This document shows, in pieces, positions 46,288-58,313 of a DNA stretch of 64,000 nucleotides (positions within the stretch are counted from its first letter, which is position 1; every line of letters starts with the position of its first letter). The notes under the pieces were generated by a model. It searched no databases. It was not told the DNA's origin and saw nothing but the letters and a program-made list of their open reading frames with translations. The position numbers were made by a program, and so were the translations under genes. Origin of the DNA: Amphimedon queenslandica (taxonomy: Eukaryota > Porifera > Demospongiae > Haplosclerida > Niphatidae); the NCBI RefSeq assembly GCF_000090795.2, contig NW_003546441.1:66561-130560 (forward strand). The letters are read 5' to 3'.

Positions 46288-46482
46288 AGCCAGTGCCTCC
46301 TCTCACCACTGGAGGCCACAAATATCAATAAACCACTGAACCTAAAATGCTGCATGTAAAATCTGTAGAACAATTAAAGTGACAGGTACAATTGAGTCTA
46401 GTAATGTAATATATGAGAGACGTTGGTGTGAAAGGATTAGGTCAAACTGCTACAAACAAGTGTCTTCCTTTAACGAGTTATG
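46288..46482. repeat. Non-coding duplicated block, copy 2
   Basis: Homologous to 45086-45290, with the same CTCACCACTGGAGGC start and the same GTCAAACTGCTACAAA end. Confidence 0.8.
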
Positions 46483-46759
46483 AGGGAGAGAGAGAGAGAT
46501 AGTGATAAAAAGTACACAGCAATATTGCATCACAAGACAAAAATTTAGATTAATGAGAGCCAAACTGACAAAAGGGATACGCATACTTCACATCATTGTA
46601 TCTCATTCCCTCTCCTTAAACAATGAGGGATACATTGTGAACCGCATTCTCCATCCTTTTCATATCGGAATGATACAACCCCAGGATAATGGGAGATACA
46701 CGTAGACCGTGTCTAAGTGTTTGTAAAATGCTATTGTGTGATGGATGTAGGCTGTGGCC

Positions 46760-47760
46760 CTCTCAATGGAGGGTGGGTATGTGACTCAAAAGAGAGACTA
46801 TGTAGTCATTAAAGGAATAAGACTGTGACATACACATCCAAGGATATGACATAAGGATAAAGTATGTGTCACAAATCAACAAAACGTGAGGGCTAGATAC
46901 ATTACAAGGAAATGAATAGATCAGAGTCATTGTATCACATTCTCTTGATCTCTCCTTAAACAATGAGGAGTACTACATGTGGACCACATTCCCTGTCCTT
47001 TAATATCACAATGACACAACCTCTACCTCACATCATCCAGTGAAGCTAAATTACTATTACTATTATTATCATTATTACTATTGTGTTATTGTTATCATTA
47101 TTATTATTATTACTGTGACACATTCAGGGTGTGACCTAGAATGGATCCTGTATGAGAGACCGTGTTCTACCTCACATCATCTAGTGACGCTAAATTACTA
47201 TTACTACTATTATTATTATCATTATTACTATTATTATTATTACTGTGACACATGCAAGGGGAAACGGAAGCTATAAGCTGGAATGGATGCTGTATGAGAG
47301 ACTGTGTGTGTCACACCATATCATATCATAATATCCAAATGGGAGTGACACAACCACTGGATGAGGGCAGATAGGTAGGTACAGTTCATATTACTTTCAT
47401 TGCAGAGTGCCACTGTGATACATACAGTACATATGGGGAATGCATTTCCATATCACTTTCATGCAATTGCTAATAATGCTAGCAGTTGAATCAGGCATCA
47501 TAAAGTAATCAGAATGAACATAATTTATTTATTTAGCTACATGTACGCTTAAATTTGTTTCGTGTTAGGGCGTGCCTCAACTAATTTCTGATAGCTGAGA
47601 CCCTTTGAATAGGAGCTGTGTGACTTCACAAAGAGAGACAATGTACATCGTACGTCACTTAAGGATAAATAAAGACTGTGATAAACACATCCAAGGATAT
47701 GACATAAGGATAAAGTATGTGGCAAAGCGTGAGGGGTAAGGAATACGTACAAGGAAGATT
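46760..47760. repeat. Mosaic of duplicated non-coding blocks
   Basis: The block 46790-46930 (CACATCCAAGGATATGACAT) recurs at 47620-47760. TCTCCTTAAACAATGAGG occurs near 46611 and 46951. A unit with CTCACATCATC and CTAAATTACTATTAC followed by ATT/TTA triplets occurs at about 47030-47130 and 47165-47260. No coding frame is shared between copies, so these look like tandem duplications of non-coding DNA. Confidence 0.65.
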
Positions 47761-49902
47761 AACAGACAAAAGATGAGAATGATATGTTGTACGTGCTACT
47801 GGATGTCTGTCTTGTCCTTGTAATAATAGATAGTAATATGTGACAGGAGTGGTATGAAGAATGCAATAAAAATAATTAAGAGACACACATACTTCAAATG
47901 TATACGTGTATGGGGACACAGAAACTTGTCTGTCACAATAATGGGCATTAATTAGTAATATTGGGTGTACTGCATATTGTATATTAACTATTATTATTGG
48001 GTATACAATGTACTTTCACTATTATTGAGTACATGTACATGTAGTAGAGAGAGAGAGGGGGGGAGGGAGAGGGAGAGAGACAGAGGGAGAGAGACATAGT
48101 GACATTGAAGATTATCAAAACGGAAGACAGACAAAAAAGAGGGAGAGAAATCACAAATAGAAAGACAATAAACAGTGTTTATGTTTTCGGATACAGTATG
48201 ACGCAATAAACAACAGAAGTTTAAAAAATCCATTTCTTCACATGTATCTCACTCTGTCTTTAAACCCACACCAAGTTACAGTACATGTACATTACTGCAT
48301 TGTAAATCAATTATGATACACATGTACATGTACATGGACTTCTACATGCACAAATGTACAGTACATATCCTTCAGACATAGCAGAAGACTATTCATTTTT
48401 TTCTTCAAGTTATGACCCTACAAAGAAAAGCATCATATCCACTACCACCCACTCAATTAGGTAGGAGAGTTGACCTAGTCTCTGATCCATGAAATTACAC
48501 TGTACAATGAAAGACGAATGATGATAAGGGGGTAATCGCCACTGATGAGATCACAATGGATAATAATAAACAAGCAGAAATCAGTAATAACAATATCACC
48601 ACCAGTTAAAAGAAATGATTTAATGTACGTGTCATTATTTCTCTCTCTACCATTCTAATAACATTTACAGAGCTGTGAATCAGTTACAAGTGTACCCAAC
48701 TGGTTAAGCACTAATTTACATGTACATGAAGAGAGTTCGTTATAACCTCTTTTAGAAATCAATGATTTTATTCAATAAAAATTAGCTACAATTTATCACA
48801 TAAAATTTGTAAATCAACCTGTTTTTCACAACTAACTCATGTGTCTCTCTATAAGTCATGGAGCTGTGACTCGGTTATAATTTTAACACAATTGGTTAAG
48901 CACTAATTTACATGTACATGTAAGTTATCAGTCTACATTGTATTTCGTTATAACCTCTTTCATAAATTAATGATTTCATTAAATAAAAATTAGCTACACT
49001 TACTTGTGAAAAACAGGTCGATTTACAAATTTTATGTGATAAATTGTGGCTAATTCTTATTGAATAAAATCTTTAATTCATAGAAGAGATTATAACGAAA
49101 TGTTAAGTTTCAAGTGTGAATCAGCCTTCAGTTATTGGTGTCCAACTAACTAGTTATACTCAAGCCCTACTCTATTCCAATAAGAGGTGGACATCAGCAG
49201 ATGTCCCTCCAATTACTACACACAAGGCATTCAAAAACAAAAAACAAGGCACGTACGTGCGTACCCTTTCTTTCATAACCTCTCTCCATGACGCTACCAA
49301 TTACCACCACTACTACCGATAGTTATAATATGATATAATAGTACATCCATGTACACACTCACATAATCTCTCACTCTCTCCCTCTCTTTGTTCCTAGACT
49401 AGTAGTAGTGTATTGTAACTCAATATATCTGTGAGGAATCGCCACCTGGATGGGCCTGGACATTGATCAAAGAGGCTGCGTTGTATAACCAAAACTTGTT
49501 ACAATGTTATGCAACACACAGACGCATATGCAATTCAACATATGTATCAGCTAGTATTGTGTATACACACATGTATATGTATGTGTGTGGTCTCTACCTT
49601 TCATTCGTATAAATCAATTTTAACTCGACAATTATCGCTCAGGCACTCTTGCTTAGTTTTGTGTTATGACAGAAAACAAATAGCAATATAAAATTGAATT
49701 TTGTTGCCACAGTACAAATTATAGGCGCTCTATAGAGAGTTACGCATGCATGAACATCCAAGAATTAGTTCCAATAAGGTCTTATGATTATACTTCCATA
49801 ATACAAATTGCTTAAGTTGATTCTGATGAATAATTTGTGAGTTACATGCATGAGTATTTAAAAAGCAGGAAATCACGAAGTACATGTACATATATGTACA
49901 TG
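47761..49902. other. Intergenic, no gene seen
   Basis: AT-rich DNA with a GA tract at 48046-48092 and many ACATGTACATGT runs. The main feature is the inverted repeat listed separately (48735-49103). Confidence 0.45.
48735..49103. repeat. 95-bp inverted repeat plus a direct partial copy
   Basis: The left arm (about 48735-48832) runs from TTCGTTATAACCTCTTTTAG to AACCTGTTTTTCAC. Its complement lies at about 49007-49103 (GTGAAAAACAGGT through to TATAACGAA). Between them, 48947-49005 repeats part of the left arm in direct orientation. Flanking CAGTTACAAG/GGTTAAGCACTAATTTACAT blocks are also duplicated at 48680 and 48870. A transcript would form a long hairpin. Confidence 0.75.
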
Positions 49903-50268
49903 TACCGTATAGCGGGTAATTTTCGACTGGTGCTTATTTTCGTCTGTTTCGTTGCTATTAATTCTGAACGAAAATTAATTCTGATGAAAATTAATTCTGA
50001 AGATAGGCGTGACCATAATAAATTATTAATAACATGATAGCAAGCATGGATGGCCTTGAAAACGGTGTTCACCTTCTAAAGAATCTCTTCCAGACCCTAC
50101 AGGACCAGGGGACCTCTTTCTAATGCTATCAGTCCTACAGATGCTAGTGAAGACATCAGATCAATTATTTTTGTCTAGTCGAAAATAAAACCAACGAATT
50201 TTTATTCTAAAGTCATTTCTGGTTTTAGTTGAAATTTTCAACCACCGAAAATTACCCGCTATACGGTA
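49903..50268. mobile_element. TACCGTATA-family MITE, long copy
   Basis: Starts TACCGTATAGCGGGTAATTT and ends with the inverted copy (AAATTACCCGCTATACGGTA). 366 bp, non-coding. It has internal repeats of AAATTAATTCTGA. Confidence 0.85.
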
Positions 50269-52172
50269 TTTGAAAAAGGATGGACTTAATACACAGCCCA
50301 TGGAAAAATTGGCTCTAAAATCATTTCAAGTTTTTGTTACATGTAGTCATGTACTTAATATGTGCATCAATGTCTTTATTGTACAGATACATTTAGGTAC
50401 ATGCACATGTATGTAGAAAGTTGGAACTGATTCTGATTACAAATTTGAGGACATAAGTACTCTACAAAGTAGTTCCAAATCCTCAGTTAAAGATGTATGA
50501 CACATCCTAACAGGAATTAGATTACAAATAATCCTCCAATTAAAGGAGGAAGTATTTCCTTTCCCTCTCTTACTCTTTCAAGGATACAAATGAAACTGAA
50601 TAACTACCCCATCAACCATACAACCAACCAACAACTGCCACCTAATGGCTTGTAATGGCTTCTGTCTCTATCTTATCAGAAACATGTTTTTACCTCTAAT
50701 AATGCACTGGAAAGACTTGCTATTAAGTAAATACTATAAACCTAATAATAACTAAACTTGACAGCATGTGATCCTACTGCAGTCAAATTGCATGTACTAG
50801 TATACCGGTACATTACCAATAACACAAACACCAAATCAATATGAGCATGTATGTACATGTACATGTACGTGTAGCTGCACGCACTATAGTCCAACAAAAA
50901 GTGACTGATCTGATTCTGATCACAAATTCAAGGACATACATTTGTAAGTACGGTACAATCATGTGGTTCCAAATAGTCAATGAAAGAGTACATGTGCAAG
51001 CATGATACATCCTAACAGGAATTAGAGAAAAACTAATCCTTCATTTAAAGGAAATCTTTCCTTCCCTTCTCTTACTCTTACAACAATACAAATGAAACCA
51101 AATAACAAAAACATAAAATCAATATTGACATGTATACATGTACAATGTAGCTGCATGCACCTTAGTCTAACAAAAAAGTGACTGAAGGTATGCAAGACAT
51201 GTGTACATGTCAGTGCTCCAATTACGTACATATGTAGCAGCTGGAAAATTCTTAGTCAACTGTAGTTCAGTTATAGACACACGAAGAGGCCAGGTGACAA
51301 CTGCATGTAGCTATAAGAGTGACTATACATGCATCAGTGACGCACTAGGCAATTAAATGTAATTTGTACTCATTTCGTTGATGTCTGTAGTATTAATTAA
51401 TTAATTAATTATTAAATAGATTAACAAAGAAATAGATAGAGAAAGAGAGAAAAAGAGAGGGAGTGAGGGGGGAGAGAGAGGGAGGGAGAGAGAAAGAGGC
51501 ACATAAAGAGCAACTACTAGTTACACTATGTTAACCACTGACCCATATAATTGATACCTACTACCAATAAATAACTCCCAGACCAGCTGTCGCGATATAA
51601 ATACAACAATGGACCAATAACAATACACATATCAACCCTGAGGGATTATAATTAGAGCCAGTGGGCAGTTAAATTGGGGCAAAATGTACAGTACATATGT
51701 GTATGTGTACATGTTCATATTTTAGAAGCATGTACATGTACAATTTTACATGTAGCTATTAATAGTCGTTAGAAAATCAATGAGCATTACCATATATGGT
51801 AGCAGTAGTGAGTATAGTGCGTACCTTCCGTTACTAGGGGCAACATGATTCTACATTAAGGCGTTCAGTTACTACATGTGTATACTTACAACAATATGCC
51901 GGTACAAGCACTGACAATACATGAATCACATGGCTGTAGATACATGTACATGTACATTGTATTGTAGTGCAGATACATACATACAGCATGTACCATAAAC
52001 CCTCTCACATGGGAGAGTTCATTAAACTACATGTACATACATGTAAATACTGTATACTACAATGTATATGTTCTATATACTATATCTATCTGTCATTTTT
52101 AACTCAGACACACATATATGTACATATGTACATGTATACTGTAAATGCACTTTTATTGTACATACTATTGTA

Positions 52173-52249
52173 TTACTTTGTATGTACTAGTTTACTTTGT
52201 ATGTACTTTGTATGTACTTTGTATGTACTTTGTATGTACTTTGTATGTA
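52173..52249. repeat. 11-bp minisatellite TACTTTGTATG
   Basis: About six head-to-tail copies of TACTTTGTATG, the first two separated by a short variant. It directly precedes the palindrome at 52258. Confidence 0.9.
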
Positions 52250-52257
52250 TTGTATGT

Positions 52258-52305
52258 AATACAATAAAATAGTAATACTGTATTGTATTACTATTTTATT
52301 GTATT
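52258..52305. repeat. Perfect palindrome, 20-bp arms
   Basis: AATACAATAAAATAGTAATA and its exact complement are separated by an 8-bp loop. It could form a stable cruciform or, if transcribed, a stem-loop. Confidence 0.9.
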
Positions 52306-52513
52306 ACTATTGTACATGTGTAGACACACATATATAGTAATACATATACAGTTAATATAACACTCTACATTGTGTTAAGTAGGCATTGCAAGGGCTGGGA
52401 GGGTTTACTAAACTACATGTACACAAATACGTATACTATTATGTTCTACTAGGTGAATGTAAACATTGAGGGGGCGAGCCATCAATTCACATTGTTTGAT
52501 AAGAAGATTAAAA

Positions 52514-52920
52514 TTATAATAAATCCAGCTCTTAGCCTGCATGCATATTCAGACCCCAGCCTCATGGCCGGGGTCTGAACAGAGCAATCACACCAGTTAA
52601 CACAACCAAAATAACCCAGTAAAAGAGACAAGGATGAACTATCCTGTCAATTTGAAAAAAATGTGCCAAGCTAAACTTTTAATCAAGCTTCCATCAATTA
52701 ACATCTTTTTGAAATAAAACAACTGAAATAAAATCAATCCAGCTCTTAACGTGCATGCATATTCAGACCCCATCCTCATAGTCCGGCGGGGTCTGAACAG
52801 AGCAAACCCACTATTTAACACCACTGACCAAAATGACCTAGTAAAAGTGACAACAATGAACTGTCCTAATACTTTGAGAAAAAGTGACAAGCTAAACTTC
52901 TAATCAAGCTTCCCTCACAA
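52514..52920. repeat. Tandem duplication, unit about 215 bp
   Basis: Two copies share AATCCAGCTCTTA, CATGCATATTCAGACCCCA, GGGGTCTGAACAGAGCAA and CAAGCTAAACTT, followed by TAATCAAGCTTCC. In each copy the GACCCC/GGGGTC pair brackets about 20 bp and can fold into a hairpin. Confidence 0.85.
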
Positions 52921-53624
52921 TTTTAATTCTGTCAATGAGAGGACTAATCTAGAGGAGTCTTAGATCAAACTGCTTTTAAGTTCTTCAGCCTTTAGAGATG
53001 CTTTAGACAGCCCCTCTCTTTTATCTAACTGTTAGAAACTCAATCTGAGTTTGTCACGTTAAAATTTCCGCTTTTTGACCACACCATGTACCGTACCAGG
53101 GATCCCTGACCACACCCTCTAGATTAATTTTGCCCACGTGGTCCAAATTTATCAATAATAGTATACTAATTTAATTTTCGTATTCTTCCGTTCATAAACA
53201 AGACGTAACGCAAATAGACCTAGACAGATTAGTGTGGGTCTCGCTCATGCTCGCCCCAATTATTTTTCTATCTATTTTTAACTCAGACACTCATACATGT
53301 AACATGTATTATGTATACTGTATATGTATTTTTGTAAATAGTTTAGTATTAGGTAATACATGTAGATTATGTGCATGTACATGTACTATAAAATACATAC
53401 ATGATGTATGCACATGTACATGTATGTGTAGATTGGTCAATACCAGACACATGATGAGCGGAAGTGTACATGAATGTTCATGTGTTGCTGTAGTGAGACC
53501 AATAATGATTTAATTAATAAACAGACAAAATAACTCCTCCATCTCCCTAGCCTCTCTCCCACTCTCACTTTATTTATGTCTCACTTTTACCATTTCACTT
53601 TTCCTTAATTCTCTTAATTCTCTC

Positions 53625-53626
53625 CA

Positions 53627-53659
<33 letters not shown>

Positions 53660-53676
53660 CACACACATACACGCGT

Positions 53677-53713
<37 letters not shown>

Positions 53714-53724
53714 CTCTCTCTCTC
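53625..53724. repeat. (CA)n/(CT)n microsatellite
   Basis: About 85 bp of CA repeats with a few CGCGTGCGC interruptions, then CT repeats. It ends a few bases below the ORC5 exon at 53738-53848, within the following intron. Confidence 0.95.
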
Positions 53725-53737
53725 ACCCTCTCTTTAC

Positions 53738-56700
53738 CTGTGAGAACACGTTAGGGCTAGAGCAATTATCTCCCTCAGTTATACTATGATAAATGGCCAT
53801 GAGTCTGTCAAGTGGGTGAGACTTTGGGCCTGACAAATAACGCTTTATCTATTAATAGAGTAAGACCCTGTCATTAACTCGTTATTAAATATAATTAATT
53901 TACTTCTTCTCTTTTCCTTTTATTTAAATTCTCATGTCGTCTCTTTTTCTGTTTCCTCTAAAATAAAAATAAAATAAAACAACTAATTAAATAATTGAGG
54001 TGATTGACTAAATGTGATGATAAATAAAAGTAAAATAAAAAATCAATTAAATAATATATGGTAAATGATTAAATGTGATAATAAATGGCTTAATGAACAA
54101 ACAAGGGAAGTGATATAACTGAGATAACTGAGTAGGAGAGATTGCTATGGTAAAATGGAGAATCAGTGTCGCTACGTGTAATTACATTAAAGCATCCCCC
54201 ACAGATAAACATCCACACACTATACATGCACATATATGTACATGTACACATTAGATAGTCAATGACCGGTAATATGGAGTGCGTGTTGTCTAAATAAACA
54301 GCTGCTAGACTGGCCCTACTAATTAAATCACTAATGATTTCTTGATAATAAAGTTAGCAATGCTTTTATCTATACCGGCCTACATGTACATGCATGTAGC
54401 TATGAATGGTAAATTTAACAACAAAAGACACTTACTTATGTACGTGTATATACAAGTCTATGTACCAGAGTATGCTGTTATCCTGTGACGTATATGTACA
54501 CAAACACGTACACATTAATGGTGATGGATCGAAATCAGAAAAATAGAAGATCTGTGTGTAATTCTGTGTATGACTAATGCTGCTGGTAATTTAGCTATTC
54601 AAGTCTACCAGGTACAAGAATACTGTCTGGGTCCATGCATTCAAACAAGATTCTGTGATGATCACAAAGTCAGGTCATATTCCTATCAGCCAAACTTAGG
54701 AAGCATTGATGACTCCACACCAAACCAAACTCAGTCAAACACACATGGAGAGGTATTTAAATATTACCAAATTAAATAATAATAATAATAATAATATTTA
54801 ATATTATAATAATATTTAATATTTAATGCCTGGTATTTTATTAACATGTTATTTAAATAGTAGTACATGCATACATGTACATGTACATGTATTCCATACC
54901 TTTGAGAAGAATCTCTTATCTGTACTGGACGCATTATGTGAGGCCAAATAAGAAGAGATTAATATGTATTTGATTGGGACAGGAAATTGCAATAATTCGG
55001 AGCTACGACAGGTAACTATGACAACAAAAATAACAATTAAAAAATTATTATTATTACATGTACATGTATGTAATGTATTGATGTACCTTGCTTATCAGTC
55101 AGTATCTCATTGATAGTAATCTCACTACAAATTAATAACAAGTATTAACAACTACTACTAATAAATAATTGTATATTTTTAAAACTACTATTAATAATAA
55201 TACTACTACTAATAAGAACTACTATTAATAAGCATTAATACATGTAACTATTATTATTATTAATGATTAATACCTTGATCGGTTTCTCAATAGTAATTTA
55301 CTAATGTGAGCTTTGAAGTGTGGCTCAATGTGACTCCAGAGCTTACGAGATGCAGACTCTGAAACTGAGAACAGAATTATAAGAATGAAATTATGAGAAT
55401 GAGAATTATCAAGAGTATAAATAATATATAAAAGGTATTATTTAATACTTCAGGCATTATTTACTCTTGCTGTTATGAGAATGGAATGACATTACCTTGC
55501 CTTTGATCCACTGGCTGACAGTATAAGGGGAAAAATATATTTGACTAATAATAATGATAATAATAATAATAATAAATATAAATTGATGTCTTACTATGTA
55601 TAGTAGGTCCTTCAAATCTCGACTCACAGCACTCACTATGTTATAAATCATATTTGAATAGTTTATAATAAAGGAGCTAGAGTATTTCTGAGAGCTTAAA
55701 TTATTCGACAAAATCTTAATGACATTATCTGGAGAGAAAGAGGAGAAAGGGATAGAGATGTGACAGAAAAAGGGAAGGATGGAGAGAGGGGGAGGGGAGA
55801 GAGAGAGAGAGAGAAAGAGAGAGGGGGGGGGGGAGAAAGAATCATCACCCATCTTTCATCTTTTCAGTACCTTTGCTATATTGTGCAAAGTGTAGTCTAA
55901 ATGGTGGCCTAATGCCTGTTGTGAAGGAAAACTGATCCCAGCTGAGAACACTTATAAATATCATACAAAGATTAGAATGTGTCTAAAATAAATAAATAAA
56001 TAAATAAATATTAAATAAATCAATTTAGTACATGTGTGTGTAATTCACACATACAATGTACATGTACATGTATGTAATACATATACATGTAGATATTATT
56101 CAAACACTACTTAATGACACTCACCAGTTCTGGTAGTCTGATTAAAGCAGGTAGAAGTGTCTCATTTGAGTCCCTCAACATTTGAGCATTATCAATCACT
56201 ATGTATACTGTATCACCAGCTTCACCTATCACACTACTTTCTTCTACATCAACAATATCTCTGTCTCTACTTAATACTGATTTTAGTTCCGTTACGAAAC
56301 CAGTGAGGGAGTCACAGCGAGTATGGCCAGTGTATTTATTAGTGGAGGATGGGGTAACACCTAATGATAAATATGAATAAAAAGAAGACAATTTTTGAGG
56401 CTATAGCCCATGGTTTTTCCTAAAAAATTGGCTCCAAAATCACGCTCATATTTTATTAAATTTTCTGATACATATTCATGTCCTTATGCTACATGTATGT
56501 AGAAAGTTTGAGCTGTTTCCAAAAAATAATTTTCAAGTTATGACGATTTTTAAAAACAAGCCAATTTAAAAAAGCAACAAGTATACAGTATTATGTGAAA
56601 AATAGCTAGGAGAGAATTCTCTAGTTGTATTATGCTTTTCAGGTTCATATACATGCACAGTACATGTTCTGATGTTGTGTGAGCTAACTTTGATCGAAAT

Positions 56701-58107
56701 TGGATTTTTTAATGAATAATTTGATGTTTCACAATTTAACAAAAGCACCCTTCAAAAGCCACATACTAATGTGATGTTTGTTAGCTCACAAAGCATGTTT
56801 TGTAACTCATTTATATGTAGCATGCTTTGTGGATATACAAAACACATAATCAGGATTACCAGTTAATTCATTCAATATGCTTTCAAACAGAACTCTATTT
56901 GAATAGCACTCCCTCATATCCACATAGCAGTGCCGCACCTAAAAATAATAATAATAATTGACCACACCCATACCTTAATCGCTAATAATTATTATTACTT
57001 TCAATAATGACATTAATGACTTAACAACTGAGGTCTTTCCACTCGATTGGGCTCCATAAATAAAGACAAAGGGCATAACATCATCCCTGGGCTATAAATA
57101 TATGTGTCACAATAATTAAATTTATTTAAATTTATTTATAATTACTTTTCCCATTATTGTCAGCAAGGTGTCTATTTGATACTGCCGTCCGGGGAATCTC
57201 TTCAATAAATCACTTTGAACTCTATGTAGGTCTGGACTGCTGACCTACTTGTACACGTATACATTTAACAATGAAACAGTATTACAAATGTACAGTAACC
57301 TAATACATGTACTAATATTAAATGAATCAAATATTTGTGTACTTATGTCACTACAATAAAGTAAGTTGGTCTTGTACTCGTGTTAAGTACATGTATATCT
57401 CACCCCATGTTTCTTGATTGCCTCATCTCTATCTTCCCCTCTCTCTTCCTTTCCAACTAAAGCTACATGTACGTCTTCCTCCTTCTCCTCTTCCTCCATA
57501 TTTTCTCTCTCCTCCTCCTCCTCAAGTTCTTCTCTCTCCTCTTCTGTTATGCTTCCATCTTCAACTGTCTCTCTGTTCTCTTTCTCCTCCTCTATTCTCC
57601 TCCTTTTATTTTTATTTCCCTTCCCTTTGCTCCTCTTCCGTTTCCTCCATAACTCATCGCTTGATTCTTCATCATCGACAGTATCTGTAGTACAACTACA
57701 TGTATCATCATCCATTCCTTCCATTAGCTCCTTCCTAATTAAAGCCCCATTACTGATGCGGACGGTACTGGTTATCGTGGGAAACGATAATTGTTTATTG
57801 ACCAATAAACCATTTGTAAGAGGAACTGATGTCACTCTATTGCTTCCCTTGTTCGAACGTGACTGCTTATTTACTAATTGTCCCTTTATTAGGGGAAAAG
57901 ATTTCAACTTTGTCTTGGTAGTAGTGTGTTTATTTAATTGGAGGCTGCAGGGAACCATACGTACAGGGAAGGGGGTGGAGGAGGGAGTAGCCTCAGCTGG
58001 GCCAGGGGCCAGGCCCTCTATATCAACTTCGGATAGTTCGGAGTCGGAACTATAATAGACTAGAAATTAGAAATAATTTATTTAAATAATGAATACCTTG
58101 CCATCAT
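53738..58107 (-). CDS. ORC5: Origin recognition complex subunit 5 with long N-terminal extension (3' end missing)
   Basis: Exons in transcription order: 58107-58097, 58049-57404, 57244-57146, 57091-56999, 56938-56860, 56360-56125, 55982-55871, 55728-55595, 55514-55496, 55364-55274, 55124-55087, 55015-54900, 53957-53904, 53848-53738. All join in frame, giving 613 codons so far. Residues 1-219 are an acidic/basic low-complexity extension with three SFPLIKGQLVNKQ-like repeats, a KRSKGKGNKNKRRR stretch and a Glu-rich tract. The AAA+ part follows: FPGRQYQI, Walker A GAQSSGKT (265-272), VYIVIDNAQ as Walker B (D366), TRKLW-type RKLWSHIEPH, and the conserved LASHNASSTDKRFFSK and GPKSHPLDRLMAIYHSI of the ORC5 C-terminal region. 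It acts in the nucleus in origin licensing as part of ORC. The final exon(s), about 50 residues in other animals, were not found. Confidence 0.88.
56390..56760. repeat. Dispersed AT-rich repeat copy in ORC5 intron
   Basis: Contains AAAAATTGGCTCCAAAATCA, GGAGAGAATTCTC and GCATGCTTTGTGG landmarks of the dispersed family. It fills most of the ORC5 intron 56361-56859. Confidence 0.55.
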
Positions 58108-58313
58108 CACTAGATATTATTATTATGAAAGTATTTTCATACACACATGACAGACGCCATCTTTAATGAATACAAGCTGAACTACGCCCATAACCCGCGC
58201 CTCGCCGGGAAATTAACCACGTGTTTGCACGTGTTCAATCATAAGTGGGTGTGGTCATAGTCGGACTCACGTGCGTTCACGTGTTTAAGTAATACGGAGA
58301 AAACCGGGCTACA
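58108..58313. promoter_or_regulatory. Bidirectional promoter ORC5/Drosha with paired CACGTG boxes
   Basis: Only 206 bp separate the two start codons, which face apart. CACGTG occurs at 58218-58223, 58228-58233, 58268-58273 and 58278-58283. That makes two pairs, each with 10-bp start-to-start spacing and the pairs 50 bp apart, so all four sites face the same side of the helix. The region is GC-richer than its surroundings and lacks a TATA box. CACGTG is the E-box bound by bHLH-zip factors of the Myc/Max, USF and MITF/TFE families. Which one acts here is unknown. Confidence 0.75.

Larger units (their letters stand above)
50269..53737. other. Region downstream of ORC5; last ORC5 exon not found
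   Basis: No clear gene. Two imperfectly duplicated stretches lie near 50400-50600 and 50890-51080 (GATTCTGATCACAAATT, CATCCTAACAGGAATTAGA). Further repeats are listed separately. The C-terminal ORC5 exon(s) should lie on the minus strand below 53738, but I could not identify them. Confidence 0.45.

Noticed and set aside
46071-48233. Several 60-86 codon open frames on both strands in the duplicated region
   Set aside because: None is conserved as a frame between the duplicated copies, so duplication here is of non-coding DNA.
54570-54779. 69-codon plus-strand open frame
   Set aside because: It lies in an intron of the minus-strand ORC5 gene (between 54900 and 53957), has no recognisable domain, and I found no splice partners. 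A nested gene is possible but unsupported.
57414-58055. 213-codon plus-strand open frame rich in Ser and Leu
   Set aside because: It is the antisense of the Glu/Lys-rich ORC5 leader exon; GAA/GAG codons read as TTC/CTC on the other strand.
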